Shown: positions 28,460 to 37,960, counted from the stretch's first letter. The stretch: 64,000 nucleotides of DNA from Fuerstiella sp. (GCA_022843805.1 JALHMY010000047.1:1-64000), one strand, 5' to 3'. Notes: generated by a model not told the origin, from the sequence alone. A program made the numbers and translations.

Positions 28460-29246
28460 TTCATCGTCAATTGTGGAAACGGTGAACGAAAATAGCCGAG
28501 ACGTGTCGTGAAGCGGACAGAGGACGGATTGGATGTTGGTTTGGTCGTTGCCTCGGCGCCAGCCCCAATCGCCGGGATTTATCGCCTGGGCCGTTAACGT
28601 CTCCTGGGTTTTAGTGTATGGTTTCAACACAGGAGCTATTGCGACTTGCCCCAGAGGGGCTCAATGTGAAAGCCTGGGGCAACGCCCCAGGAATTGCACA
28701 CAACGATGACGAAGGCCCTGAAAGGGCCTAAGGAAACACGCAACCATTCCGCCCCGCTGGGGCTTTCATCGTCTATGATCCGCGTTCCCAGGGCGTTGCC
28801 CTGGGCTTTCACATTTCGGACCTTCGGCCCCGGAAACACAACGCCACAATCGACGGACAATTTATAAATCAACGGACAAATCACCATGGCCCAATCACTT
28901 GCGTGTCTTTTGGCTCACGTCGTGTTTTCGACAAAACATCGGCAACCTATCATCACGGACGACGTCCGCGACGAATTGCACGCCTACATTGGGGGAATCC
29001 TTCGTAATCTGAAGGGTACGCTGTTGCACGCCGGGTCAGTCGAGGATCATATCCACTTGCTTGTTGCGCATCCTCGAACGTCTTCACCTGCTCAACTGGT
29101 CGAAGAGGTCTAAACGCGGTCATCGGCGTGGATTAAAACAAACGGGCAACGATTCTCAGCCTTTCACTGGCAAAGTGGATATGGAATCTTCTCCATCAGT
29201 CCATCCCATCGGCCTGCCCTGGAACAAGACCCTGATAACCAGCGAG
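28460..29246 (+). mobile_element. IS200-like element, copy 2, decayed
   Basis: Inserted into the transposase of copy 1 after TTGG (28456-28459). It has the same palindromic leader and a transposase gene broken by a point change. Sequence identity with copy 4 (32750 onward) ends at 29246. Confidence 0.75.
28886..29246 (+). pseudogene. Y1 transposase with premature stop
   Basis: Reads like the intact copy at 33176 through SVEDHIHLLVAHPRT and LVEEV, then meets TAA at 29111-29113 where the intact copy has an AAA lysine codon. Similarity continues past the stop to 29246 and is then lost, so the catalytic tyrosine region is missing. The HUH-type HIH motif is still encoded. Confidence 0.88.
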
Positions 29247-29653
29247 AACACTACTCTCAAACAACAATCTGCACCGCGGACCATGTTGCGTTTCCCGTCG
29301 TGCTATTCGTGCCCCCACAAAACTAAAATTGCCCGAACAGCAGTCGGGCCACGTTCCGTGACGGAAACGCGGGCATTCGCACCTTGATGGCGCACAGTAC
29401 GGCACGGTACACTCTTGCCACGCAGGAACCAGGTTAGTGTATTCTTATCTGTGGCCATCTGTGTAATCTGTGTTAAAAAAACGCCTCGGCGACCCATGAT
29501 GTACATCGCGTTGCCGTACCCGGTGAAGGAAAGGAATCGGCGATCACGTCACGGCCCACGCGCACTTCATTTGACGTTGAACCTGGATTCGTTCAATGAA
29601 AGGTTTTATTGCGTTGTTGGTGAAACCGAATGGCAACAGGGAGAACCCGTGCA
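29247..29653. other. Gene-free gap at the left end of the cargo
   Basis: No credible gene. It holds a phrase of short near-repeats (atctgtggccatctgtgtaatctgtgtt, 29447-29474), a related form of which (catctgtgccatctgtgg) recurs at 33680-33697 just outside the right repeat. This phrase seems to be a dispersed intergenic motif. The leader of the following gene lies at the right end. Confidence 0.5.
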
Positions 29654-31114
29654 ATGAGTTTTGCAAGATGGCAGCAGACAAGCGCTGAGTATGTCACCAG
29701 ATCTCTCTTGATGTTCCTGACGGTTTTCCTGGCATTTACGGGCGATGGTCGTTGTGCCGATGGTATTCCGCGAACAGATCTGATCGCCGGGGTAAGAATT
29801 CATTACCATCGAAAAGAGCTGACGATACCTTTTGTAGCGGCCTCCGACGAAAGATTAGGGTGTCTGGCTATCTTGCCGCCAAATAGCGCGGCGAAGAAGG
29901 GTACTCTAATATGTCGACTTGGGTGACGCTGGTCGGCCAAACGGATAAAGCCTGGAGCCAATCCACGGATCGAGGACGGAGATGCCATATTGTTTGTCAA
30001 TCTCGATACAGGAACCTATCGACGGTATACGGGGATGCAGCCAGCGCCTGATTTCGTTACTGTATCTCCCTCCGGAAAATACTTTGCATTTGCAAGTAGC
30101 GCTGGCTGGCGGTTGACCGAGCACACAAGACGACAGCTATCTGGAACACGCAAGAGCAGGCAATTCACTGGGTCGGATTTGAATTCAGCCGAGGTAGACA
30201 CAAGACTGGCCTCCGCTTTTGTGGGTACCACACTCTATTCAATTTGGGAAGTGGACTCCCTTAGGCCAGTCTGGGAAATGCGATACCCTGACCGCGGAAC
30301 TGACAGCGACGTTGAACTGTTCGGTGCGCCCTGGGAAAACTCCCTTAAGTTGCCCGCTCCGTGGTGGGCGATTGACGATGAACCTGAATTGAATAACTAT
30401 CCCGCCATGGCGTTTTCACACGATGATCGGTATTTCGTAACGTCAAGTGAGAGATACGGTGTGGTCATTTTGGATTTGGTGAATGGTAGACAGTCGCACG
30501 TCAGGCAGGCCTTCTCTCCGAAGCTATTCGTAATTCGTGATTCAGAGCATATTGAAGTCTTTTTGTCGAATGGTAACTCGTCTCGAATTCGATTAATTGA
30601 TGGCGCTGTCGAAACAAGTTCAGCAACGATTTTTGAGTCATTTCCCACAGAGGAAAACTCAGGAGAGGTTTGGCCACTGTTTCAGACAGATTCCACGGCG
30701 CGTTGGATCGGAAGTTTGTCAAAAAACGGCCTAACGCTCTCACGCCTCGACGGTAGCCTGGGAACTGTTGGTCCAATTAGTCTGGTCAGTGGAAGCCTGC
30801 CGATGGGTGTGACGCGGTTTGAGCTGTCAAAGTCAGCCAGGTGGGCAGGATTAGGGATTCGCTCCGTGCATGAGTCGCTTTCCAGTCACCGATATCACGA
30901 CACAGGATTTATCGATCGATTCGAACGTATCGACTTGCAAAATGGTCGAGTGGTGGAGCGAATTATCAACATGGAGCGAGAGAGTGCCAGGTTGTTCGAC
31001 GACGGGGTGCCAACAATGAATGTCGGCGCTAACGGATACGTGAGCTCATTCGGGGCGTGCCTTAGCCTGGATGGGAATGAAATTTTATACGCGATTCCAT
31101 ATTCTGTTCAATGA
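29654..31114 (+). pseudogene. Secreted beta-propeller-like protein, interrupted by an in-frame stop
   Basis: An N-terminal segment with signal peptide (LLMFLTVFLAFTGDGRCADG) reads to TGA at 29924-29926. The same frame then stays open to 31114, giving about 486 codons in all with one stop. The downstream part has propeller-like repeats, such as VSPSGKYFAFAS, FSHDDRYFVTSS and LSLDGNEILYA, with WD40 or quinoprotein-type spacing. The simplest reading is a nonsense mutation. An alternative is a re-start at the TTG near 29990, giving a protein without signal peptide. There is no selenocysteine context. Codon use is more A/T-rich than in neighbouring housekeeping genes, fitting an acquired cargo. 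Confidence 0.6.
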
Positions 31115-31138
31115 TCACCTTTGGATGATGAGTTGCTG

Positions 31139-31375
31139 ATGATTTCTGAAGGAAGTGGATCGACCGTGAATGTTCCGGAGTTTGAGCAAGTGTTTTCGGA
31201 AGGATTCGATCCTGCCTGGGCTGTCGAAAAGTCTTCATTTTTGGCGGCGATCGGAATTTTTTCCGCAGTGCTTGCCATCATCGGAAGACGTGGATGGTTG
31301 CGGTATCACATTCGCAACAATAAGGAACACGTTGAGACTCGTGCCTGGTCTTTTCATGCTTCAGAAAACGGCTAA
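31139..31375 (+). CDS. Small single-pass membrane protein in the island
   Basis: A 78-residue protein in the same frame as, and 24 bp after, the propeller gene. One hydrophobic helix (SSFLAAIGIFSAVLAIIG) is followed by RRGWLRYHIRNNK, a positive flank that suggests a cytoplasmic C-terminus. I do not recognise the family. It could be a separate gene or the detached C-terminus of the broken propeller protein. Confidence 0.45.
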   Translation: MISEGSGSTVNVPEFEQVFSEGFDPAWAVEKSSFLAAIGIFSAVLAIIGRRGWLRYHIRNNKEHVETRAWSFHASENG

Positions 31376-31432
31376 CCGATCTGTCATTACAGTTACGACC
31401 GTGCTTCGAACCGGACAGGGCACAAAGACGGT

Positions 31433-32200
31433 ATGCTGACTGGGTACGATGAACTCTATACTTATGACGGCCCATTACCTGGAATTCCAATGAACCACTC
31501 AATCTGGATAAGCGAATTGTGTGAGTTTTTTGGAACTTTGCGGAGACGCTCCGTGATGAGGAGACTAAATTGGTGCTGCGAAATTTCTTTTCCGATTTCA
31601 CAGGAGCAACTAAAGCGTGACTTTCGGAACGATGGACTGATGGAGTTGATTTCTCACGATCTGATACGTTTTTGGACCGAAGGAAGCGGTGGATGTTACT
31701 GTTTTGCCTACATGGACCTTGAGGCGGAGGATAATCAGGATTTAATGGCAATTCTAAACCAGGAAATCGACGAAATCGCTGGGACATGTTTGGACTTGGT
31801 ATTCGAAGTGCAAATCTTCTCACCCTCGAAGGTCATCTCTACCTGGAAAGGGAGACTTGAGCCGCCAGATGACGCCATGCGTCAGGATCGTATCGAGGAC
31901 ATGAACACTCGAAACCGATTGGGAGAATGGATTCCCTTCTTCGACTATAAGACCGGGCAATACATCGCAGTGGAGTCGAAACACGTCAGGAAAGTGCCTC
32001 GCGTTGCAATTGTCAACCTGATGGCAGGTCTGGATCGCATTCGTGATCTTGAGGTAATCGCTGATTCATTTGACGAGTTTCTTGATTTGTGGAAGAAGAA
32101 TGCCTTTCGCACCACAGCACTCGGGGCTTTTCAATGTCCGGAGAGTCTTGTATTAAGCGAACGTATGCGAACGGTGGTTCGGTCAAAGTATGTGCCTTGA
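31433..32200 (+). CDS. SUKH/SMI1-KNR4-like protein
   Basis: A 255-residue soluble protein. The second half has the SUKH pattern: LIRFWTEGSGGCYCF, then WIPFFDYKTGQYIAVE, then VIADSFDEFLDLWKK, which matches the family's ending in which a phenylalanine-rich helix follows the central sheet. SUKH proteins are often immunity proteins against polymorphic toxins, and others have regulatory roles. No toxin gene is visible in the cargo, so a stand-alone immunity gene is only a possibility. The assignment rests on pattern recognition. Confidence 0.5.
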   Translation: MLTGYDELYTYDGPLPGIPMNHSIWISELCEFFGTLRRRSVMRRLNWCCEISFPISQEQLKRDFRNDGLMELISHDLIRFWTEGSGGCYCFAYMDLEAEDNQDLMAILNQEIDEIAGTCLDLVFEVQIFSPSKVISTWKGRLEPPDDAMRQDRIEDMNTRNRLGEWIPFFDYKTGQYIAVESKHVRKVPRVAIVNLMAGLDRIRDLEVIADSFDEFLDLWKKNAFRTTALGAFQCPESLVLSERMRTVVRSKYVP

Positions 32201-32404
32201 TTGAGGATGTATTAGTTCAGCGTCAATTGTGGAAACGGTGAACGAAAATAGCCGAGACGTGTCGTGAAGCGGACATAGGAAAGATTGGATGTTGGTTTGG
32301 TCATTGCCTGGGCGCCAGCCCCCAATCGCCGGGATTTATCGCATAGGCCATTAACGTTTCCTGGGATTCAATGTATTGTTTCAATATATGAGCCATTGCG
32401 ACCT

Positions 32405-32562
32405 GCCCCAACGGGGCTCAGTGTGAAAGCCTGGGGCAACGCCCCAGGAATTGCACACAACGATGACGAAGGCCCTGAAAGGGCCTAAGGAAACATGTAA
32501 CCATTCCGCCCCGCTGGGGCTTTCATCGTCTATGATCCGCGTTCCCAGGGCGTTGCCCTGGG
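32405..32562. repeat. Cluster of REP-like palindromes in element copy 3
   Basis: Same array of five inverted repeats as at 28115-28272, shifted by 4,290 bp, including cctggggcaacgccccagg at 32430-32448 and ggccctgaaagggcc at 32470-32484. Confidence 0.85.
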
Positions 32563-32642
32563 CTTTCACATTTCGGACCTTCGGCCCCGGAAACACAACG
32601 CCACAATCGACGCACAATTCACAAATCAACGGACAAATCACC

Positions 32643-32749
32643 ATGGCCCAATCACTTGCGTGTCTTTTGGCTCACGTCGTGTTTTCGACAAAACATCGGC
32701 AACCTATCATTACGGACGACGTCCGCAACGAATTGCACGCATACATTGG
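32643..32749 (+). pseudogene. Truncated Y1 transposase
   Basis: Identical in structure to the pseudogene at 28353: the N-terminal 36 codons of a Y1 transposase, cut by insertion of copy 4. Catalytic residues are absent. Confidence 0.85.
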
Positions 32750-33628
32750 TTCATCGTCAATTGTGGAAACGGTGAACGAAAATAGCCGAGACGTGTCGTG
32801 AAGCGGACAGAGGACGGATTGGATGTTGGTTTGGTCGTTGCCTCGGCGCCAGCCCCAATCGCCGGGATTTATCGCCTGGGCCGTTAACGTCTCCTGGGTT
32901 TTAGTGTATGGTTTCAACACAGGAGCTATTGCGACTTGCCCCAGAGGGGCTCAATGTGAAAGCCTGGGGCAACGCCCCAGGAATTGCACACAACGATGAC
33001 GAAGGCCCTGAAAGGGCCTAAGGAAACACGCAACCATTCCGCCCCGCTGGGGCTTTCATCGTCTATGATCCGCGTTCCCAGGGCGTTGCCCTGGGCTTTC
33101 ACATTTCGGACCTTCGGCCCCGGAAACACAACGCCACAATCGACGGACAATTTATAAATCAACGGACAAATCACCATGGCCCAATCACTTGCGTGTCTTT
33201 TGGCTCACGTCGTGTTTTCGACAAAACATCGGCAACCTATCATCACGGACGACGTCCGCGACGAATTGCACGCCTACATTGGGGGAATCCTTCGTAATCT
33301 GAAGGGTACGCTGTTGCACGCCGGGTCAGTCGAGGATCATATCCACTTGCTTGTTGCACATCCTCGAACGTCTTCACCTGCCCAACTGGTCGAAGAGGTC
33401 AAAACGGGGTCATCGGCGTGGATTAAAACAAACGGGCAACGATTCTCAGCCTTTCACTGGCAAAGTGGATATGGAATTTTCTCCATCAGTCCGTCACATC
33501 GGCCTGCCCTGGAACAATATCTTGATAACCAGCGAGCACACCACCAGAAAGTGACGTTTCAGGATGAGTTTCGCCGGTTGCTGCGGAAGTACGAAATCGA
33601 ATTTGATGAACGATACGTGTGGGATTGA
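32750..33628 (+). mobile_element. IS200-like element, copy 4, with intact transposase
   Basis: Left end at 32750 after TTGG. It carries the palindrome cluster (32938-33095) and an intact transposase gene (33176-33628). The right end cannot be fixed: it lies beyond 33628, where the sequence passes into the atctgtg-type repeat near 33680. Confidence 0.75.
33176..33628 (+). CDS. Y1 (IS200/REP-associated) transposase
   Basis: A 150-residue single-domain HUH transposase of the IS200/IS605 Y1 family, normal length. The metal-binding HUH pair is in EDHIHLLV, and the catalytic tyrosine is in QYLDNQ with the helical motif HHQKVTFQDEFRRLL after it. Such enzymes cut and join single-stranded DNA at hairpins. 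The association with clusters of short palindromes fits REP-associated (RAYT) types. It is the only complete copy of four in the island and could act on all of them in trans. Confidence 0.93.
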   Translation: MAQSLACLLAHVVFSTKHRQPIITDDVRDELHAYIGGILRNLKGTLLHAGSVEDHIHLLVAHPRTSSPAQLVEEVKTGSSAWIKTNGQRFSAFHWQSGYGIFSISPSHRPALEQYLDNQRAHHQKVTFQDEFRRLLRKYEIEFDERYVWD

Positions 33629-33767
33629 GGGAAAATCACAGGCCGAAGAAAAGCTTCAAGGATAAAAGCCTGCGCCTCAACATCTGTGCCATCTGTGGTT
33701 CAATTTATCGCTGAAAATACGGAACCGGCTGCACTGGCAGGGCGTTTCGTGCCGCTCGCACGATTTC

Positions 33768-34676
33768 TCAGTGCTGCTGCTGTCGTTTCCATTCCAGTCC
33801 CGGCTGTTCAACTCGGAACTGTACCAGTCTCTGGTGTTCAACTTCCGTCACGTACACCGTTCTGCCGTCGGGACCGCCGAAGCACAGATTGCTGGGACGA
33901 GCACCCAGAACATCCACTTCCTTCAGAATTTCGCCGGCAGGCGTCATGATCACTACGGTGCCTTTGCCATAGCGAGTGATATACAAATTGCCCTGAACAT
34001 CGATTCTCATTCCGTCGAAGCCATGGTCGGGAAATTGTTTCACCAGTTTTTTGCCGACGAGTTCTCCGGATGGCAGAATATCAAACGACCAGATATTTCG
34101 TTGCACACTTTCGTTGACGTAGAGCGTTTTGCCGTCGGGGCTGACATCAATTCCATTGGTTGTTCCCATGTTCGACGCCACTCGCAGTACCTTTCCATCA
34201 CGTCCAATACGCCAGATCTGCCCGGTGCTTTTGTCCCAGTCCGGGTCGCTGGCATAAAGCACTTCGTCCTCCGTCATGGCGATATCATTGGGCTGATTCA
34301 TCTTGGGCTCATGAGCGAAAACGCTCACCTGTTTTGTTTTCGCATCGATTTGCAGAATATTGTGACCCATATAATCAGCGACAAACAACATACCGGCACG
34401 ATTAAAACGCAGGCCGTTGCCAACGCTGATTCCGGGAAGTGTGACATAGACGTCCGCTTTGCCATCCGGAGTGACTCTGCCGATCGTCTGCTGTTTCTCA
34501 AAGTTGACAGCGTAGACATTACCCGAACGATCACAGGCGGGTCCTTCGATGCCAGGAGTGAAACTGCCTTTTTCTGTCAGAGGCGTCGCCACATAAAGTT
34601 CGTCGGCAGAAAGAGGCATTGCGGACACAGTCAGGACGAAAGTCAGAAGCAGCAACGGGCGGTGCGGACAATTCAT
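33768..34676 (-). CDS. Secreted SMP-30/gluconolactonase-like protein
   Basis: A 302-residue six-bladed beta-propeller protein of the SMP-30/gluconolactonase/LRE family. The start is placed at MNCPHRPLLLL because it begins a clean signal peptide (LLLLTFVLTVSAMPLSADE); an open frame continues upstream to 34853 without support. Blades show SVGNGLRFNRAG, NQPNDIAMTEDE, GTTNGIDVSPDGKTLYVNE and the closing DGRTVYVTEVE. The N and D residues that bind divalent metal in this family appear in these blades. It probably hydrolyses a sugar lactone in the periplasm, but the substrate is not determined. Confidence 0.9.
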   Translation of the reverse strand: MNCPHRPLLLLTFVLTVSAMPLSADELYVATPLTEKGSFTPGIEGPACDRSGNVYAVNFEKQQTIGRVTPDGKADVYVTLPGISVGNGLRFNRAGMLFVADYMGHNILQIDAKTKQVSVFAHEPKMNQPNDIAMTEDEVLYASDPDWDKSTGQIWRIGRDGKVLRVASNMGTTNGIDVSPDGKTLYVNESVQRNIWSFDILPSGELVGKKLVKQFPDHGFDGMRIDVQGNLYITRYGKGTVVIMTPAGEILKEVDVLGARPSNLCFGGPDGRTVYVTEVEHQRLVQFRVEQPGLEWKRQQQH

Positions 34677-34930
34677 TCGATTCTTCCGGGCAGGAGAATT
34701 TCGGTCGGAGACACACACAAACTGACGCTCAGTCTGGTCAGCAGAGGCAGGAGGGAACAATTCTGGCTGAGAATAAGCGAAGGCCGGGAAAAATTCACCT
34801 CTGGCAGATCCACTCGGCAGCCAGCATCCCCAGGATCCATAAAAGAGATTCATAAAAGGTGCGGCGTGTCATCGGTCGACGGATTCTGTAAATTCGATAT
34901 GGTTCTGCGACGAAACGCGCGCTGGCCCCT

Positions 34931-36619
34931 GTGAGCGGAATATCAGAGAACCAAAACTCTGTTCACAAAAAGCAGCGAACGAACAGGCTGATTGAGCGGG
35001 AACACCAATTGGAGGCGTCGGCGATGCTGGTGGGGTATGTCAGTGATGAACGTTATGTGGCTCTCGCGGATGTGATGCTCGAGTTTCTGGATGAACATGG
35101 TCAGTCCTGGGAAACTCGATCACGAGCCACCGGCTCGGTACACGTCGACCTGCCGCCCGGATACTACCGGGTGATTCTTCAAAAGCCCGGATTTGGTGCA
35201 CGGTTTTCCAGTGTCACACTTCCGCTTTCGAAGCCTCATCAATTTCGAATGTTATCCGACGGTCTGCTGGGATATGCATGGCCAAAGTGGGTGCGAAGCG
35301 GAGAAGAAGCCGAATTTCGGGTCCATGCTGTCGAACAGTATCGCCTGGAGCTGTGGCGATACGGAGCCAAACCGGAACGAGTCCAGGAACTGGGCTGGCA
35401 TGACGAGCATGGACCGCGAGCAACCATGCAGGTGACTCCTGACGGCGACTACACTCAGACGGGTGTTGAATGGAATAAGGTCGGCTATGTCAGTCCGACT
35501 CATCGACAATACGCGAGAGCGCCGGAGCGAAGCGGGCTCTATTATTTCCGGGCCAGCACAAACTCGGGCAGACAATTTTCCTTTCCGTGGATTGTTGCTC
35601 CTGCAAAACCGACATGTGGTCTGGCTGTGCTGGCATCCAACATTACGTGGAATGCCTACAATCCGTTTGGAGGCCGCAGCAACTATATTCACGCCGACCA
35701 TCTTCCTCCGACTCCAACGGTGAATTCCCGGTTTGAACTGCGACGCTACGTTGATGCGGAACATGGTACATGGGGCTATCCGTCATATGCGCCACTGTCT
35801 TTTGAACGCCCGGAACCATTTTGCCATATTGATTTTACTGAGCAGCTTGCCGATCCGATCGAGGGCCGCCAGGCCTGCCACCTGGCACCGGCCGAATGGC
35901 GTCTGCTGGGCTGGCTTGAGCAGCAGAAAATGAACTATGACTATTATGCGGAAACACAGCTGGATGATGGTACTCTGGACCTTTCCGCGTACAAGGTTCT
36001 TGCAATTGCCGTTCACCCGGAATACTGGACTCGCCGCATGTATGACCGCGTGAAACGATGGGTGTTTCATGAAGGAGGCCGGCTGGTTTATCTGGGAGGT
36101 AACGGCCTGAACTGTGAGGTGGAGCTGCATACAAACGGGTCAATGGTTGTTCAGAATGGCAGCATTACTTCACTGTGGAGCAGCGGGATGGGCGGTTATG
36201 ACAGCCGCTTTGCCGTCCGCCACGAATCTGAAGCCAGCCTTCTGGGGGTCGTATTTACGCCGTCAGGCGCGATGACGGGAGCGCCGTACCGGGTTGTCGA
36301 CAGCACGCACTGGATCTTTGAAGGGACCGGACTGAAAAACGGAGATCTGTTTGGAACGGAGTGCCTGCATCGACGGTGTCCCGGAGGAGCCTCCGGCCAC
36401 GAAACTGACAAACGATCGGCAAGTTCACCCGCAAATACTCATCTGCTGGCGAGGGGTGAGAATCCGGACGACGGAGGTGCGGAAATGGTGATCATTCCCA
36501 TGCCAGAGGGAGGCGCAGTGTTTTCTGTCGGCTCAATCAATTACGTCGCGTCACTCCCCGTTGACAGGGCGATCTCTCAAATCACGGCCAATGTGCTGAA
36601 ACGTTTTCTTGGAAAATGA
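34931..36619 (+). CDS. N,N-dimethylformamidase beta-subunit-like protein
   Basis: A 562-residue protein. Residues about 30-110 form a small beta-sandwich, carboxypeptidase-regulatory-like (LPPGYYRVILQKPGFGARF). The remainder resembles the large subunit of N,N-dimethylformamidase, with ASNITWNAYNPFGGRSNY, GYPSYAPLSFERP, and VHPEYWTRRMYDRVKRWVFH; the family is a glutamine-amidotransferase-like domain with a metal site. No signal peptide is seen. A dimethylformamidase small subunit gene is not adjacent, so activity on DMF is not implied. It ends 90 bp before the enolase-superfamily gene. Confidence 0.8.
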   Translation: MSGISENQNSVHKKQRTNRLIEREHQLEASAMLVGYVSDERYVALADVMLEFLDEHGQSWETRSRATGSVHVDLPPGYYRVILQKPGFGARFSSVTLPLSKPHQFRMLSDGLLGYAWPKWVRSGEEAEFRVHAVEQYRLELWRYGAKPERVQELGWHDEHGPRATMQVTPDGDYTQTGVEWNKVGYVSPTHRQYARAPERSGLYYFRASTNSGRQFSFPWIVAPAKPTCGLAVLASNITWNAYNPFGGRSNYIHADHLPPTPTVNSRFELRRYVDAEHGTWGYPSYAPLSFERPEPFCHIDFTEQLADPIEGRQACHLAPAEWRLLGWLEQQKMNYDYYAETQLDDGTLDLSAYKVLAIAVHPEYWTRRMYDRVKRWVFHEGGRLVYLGGNGLNCEVELHTNGSMVVQNGSITSLWSSGMGGYDSRFAVRHESEASLLGVVFTPSGAMTGAPYRVVDSTHWIFEGTGLKNGDLFGTECLHRRCPGGASGHETDKRSASSPANTHLLARGENPDDGGAEMVIIPMPEGGAVFSVGSINYVASLPVDRAISQITANVLKRFLGK

Positions 36620-36709
36620 AGCCCGATCAGCAGTTCTGCGATGTCCGCGAAGAGATTATCTGAAAATCGCCGATAACCCCCGTTCAGAGAAGCTTAGTAG
36701 AGAAGCATA

Positions 36710-37825
36710 ATGAAGATTACTCGGATTGAAGCTATTCCCGTCTGTGTTCCCCTAAAAAAAGGGCTGACGGCAAGAACCGCACATGGGGAACTTGCAACAT
36801 CACCCTATGTTATTATCAGAGTATATACTGACCAGGGACTGATTGGCCTGGGCGAAGGAACAATCTCGCCCTTGTGGTCTGGTGAAACTCAGCAGAGCAC
36901 CATTGCTGCGATCCGGGATTATCTTGCACCGGCTCTGATCGGAAAGAATCCGCTGGAGCTGACTGCGATTCGTAAAACGATGGAATCCATCATCAAGCTG
37001 AACTCATTTACCAAAGCAGCCATCGAAATGGCGATGTGGGACATTGCCGGCAAGGCAGTCGGCCTGCCTGTCTGTCAGCTGCTGGGTGGAAAAGTGCGGG
37101 ATCGCATTCGAATCAAGCTGGTTGTCTGGGCTCGGGACACAGCAGGTTCTGTCGCGATGGCCGAGCAGCACCTGGCGATGGGAGTAACCTGCATCAAAGT
37201 TAAGACGGGACTGGATCCTGAAAGCGATATTGCTCGTGTGAGAGCCGTGCGGGAAGTCTGCGGGCCCGATATTCCGGTCACGATTGATTCCAACTGCGGG
37301 TGGACCGTGCAGCAGGCTCGATACTGCCTTCGAGAACTGACGGATTCGAGATTACTGTTGTCCGAGCAACCCATCCCTCCTGGTGATCGTGCGGCGATGG
37401 CAGAGATTCGCCGGGATTCGCCTTGTCCGATTATGGCGGATGAGAGCATCTTCACTTTGCAGGACGCATGGTTGCTGAGCGTGCATCGGGCGGCCGACAT
37501 TTTCAGTATTTATCCTGGAAAACATGGGGGAATAGCGGCTACCGGAGATATCGTGGCCGTCGCCCGTGCGGCAGGACTGCGATGCACAATCGGCAGCAAT
37601 CTGGAGCTGGGAATAGGAACAGCAGCCATGCTGCACGTTGCCGCGGCATTTCCGGAAGTCGACACGGATTCATTCCCGGCTGATACAATCGGACCTTTTT
37701 ACCATGAAGCCGACCTGATCAAAGAGCCTCTGGACCTGGGACCACCGGCCGCCGTCGTTCCCAGCGGACCTGGGCTGGGAGTCGAACTGGACGAGGTACA
37801 GCTGAAGAAGTGGCGAACCGACTGA
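36710..37825 (+). CDS. Enolase-superfamily enzyme (muconate lactonizing / mandelate racemase type)
   Basis: A 371-residue TIM-barrel enzyme with capping domain. The catalytic set is complete: KVK at 163-165 (CIKVKTG), metal ligands D193 (TIDSNCGW), E219 (LSEQPIPPGD) and E245 (MADESIF), and lysine K271 (YPGKHGG). The KxK and following K fit the muconate-lactonizing subgroup, which performs proton abstraction on carboxylates. Substrate might be a dipeptide, an acid sugar or a cycloisomerase substrate. The preceding dimethylformamidase-like gene is in the same direction with a 90-bp gap. Confidence 0.9.
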   Translation: MKITRIEAIPVCVPLKKGLTARTAHGELATSPYVIIRVYTDQGLIGLGEGTISPLWSGETQQSTIAAIRDYLAPALIGKNPLELTAIRKTMESIIKLNSFTKAAIEMAMWDIAGKAVGLPVCQLLGGKVRDRIRIKLVVWARDTAGSVAMAEQHLAMGVTCIKVKTGLDPESDIARVRAVREVCGPDIPVTIDSNCGWTVQQARYCLRELTDSRLLLSEQPIPPGDRAAMAEIRRDSPCPIMADESIFTLQDAWLLSVHRAADIFSIYPGKHGGIAATGDIVAVARAAGLRCTIGSNLELGIGTAAMLHVAAAFPEVDTDSFPADTIGPFYHEADLIKEPLDLGPPAAVVPSGPGLGVELDEVQLKKWRTD

Positions 37826-37960
37826 TTCCGGGAGATTCCGACGGAATTATCCTGAAATTTCGTTGTTCTTTTTCCTGAAAGGATCCTGGCCGGTTATCAT
37901 GATGCGGCCGGTCCTTTAAGGCGACTGGCAGGTGAAAACATGCCAATCAACGTGACAGAT

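Larger units (their letters stand above)
27993..29246. repeat. 1.25-kb direct repeat, left copy
   Basis: Matches 32283-33536 at a constant offset of 4,290 bp with only scattered substitutions (for example near 28031, 28065 and 29111). It includes the same nested junction of two IS200-like elements, so the pair was duplicated as one block. Together the two copies bracket about 3 kb of cargo. Confidence 0.9.
32216..32749 (+). mobile_element. IS200-like element, copy 3, truncated
   Basis: The left end ttcagcg follows TTAG (32212-32215), just after the SUKH-like gene. It contains the palindromic leader and transposase codons 1-36, cut at 32749 by copy 4. It is the equivalent of copy 1 in the right-hand repeat. 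Confidence 0.75.
32283..33536. repeat. 1.25-kb direct repeat, right copy
   Basis: The partner of 27993-29246. The nested junction of two elements (TTGG then ttcatcg at 32746-32756) is present in both copies. This one keeps the intact transposase, so the left copy is likely the degraded product, or both derive from an older tandem. Homologous recombination between the repeats would delete the cargo and leave one copy. Confidence 0.9.

Noticed and set aside
29924-29926. In-frame TGA as a selenocysteine codon
   Set aside because: No SECIS-like hairpin is evident next to it, the residue context is not that of a redox enzyme, and no selenocysteine genes are in view. A nonsense mutation is simpler.
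28115-33095. Palindrome arrays as a CRISPR
   Set aside because: The repeats are short GC hairpins of different sequence with no regular 30-40 bp spacers and no cas genes; they belong to the Y1 elements.
33771-34934. 387-codon open frame on the plus strand
   Set aside because: Antisense to the SMP-30 gene; the minus strand has signal peptide and propeller blades, the plus strand has no domain.
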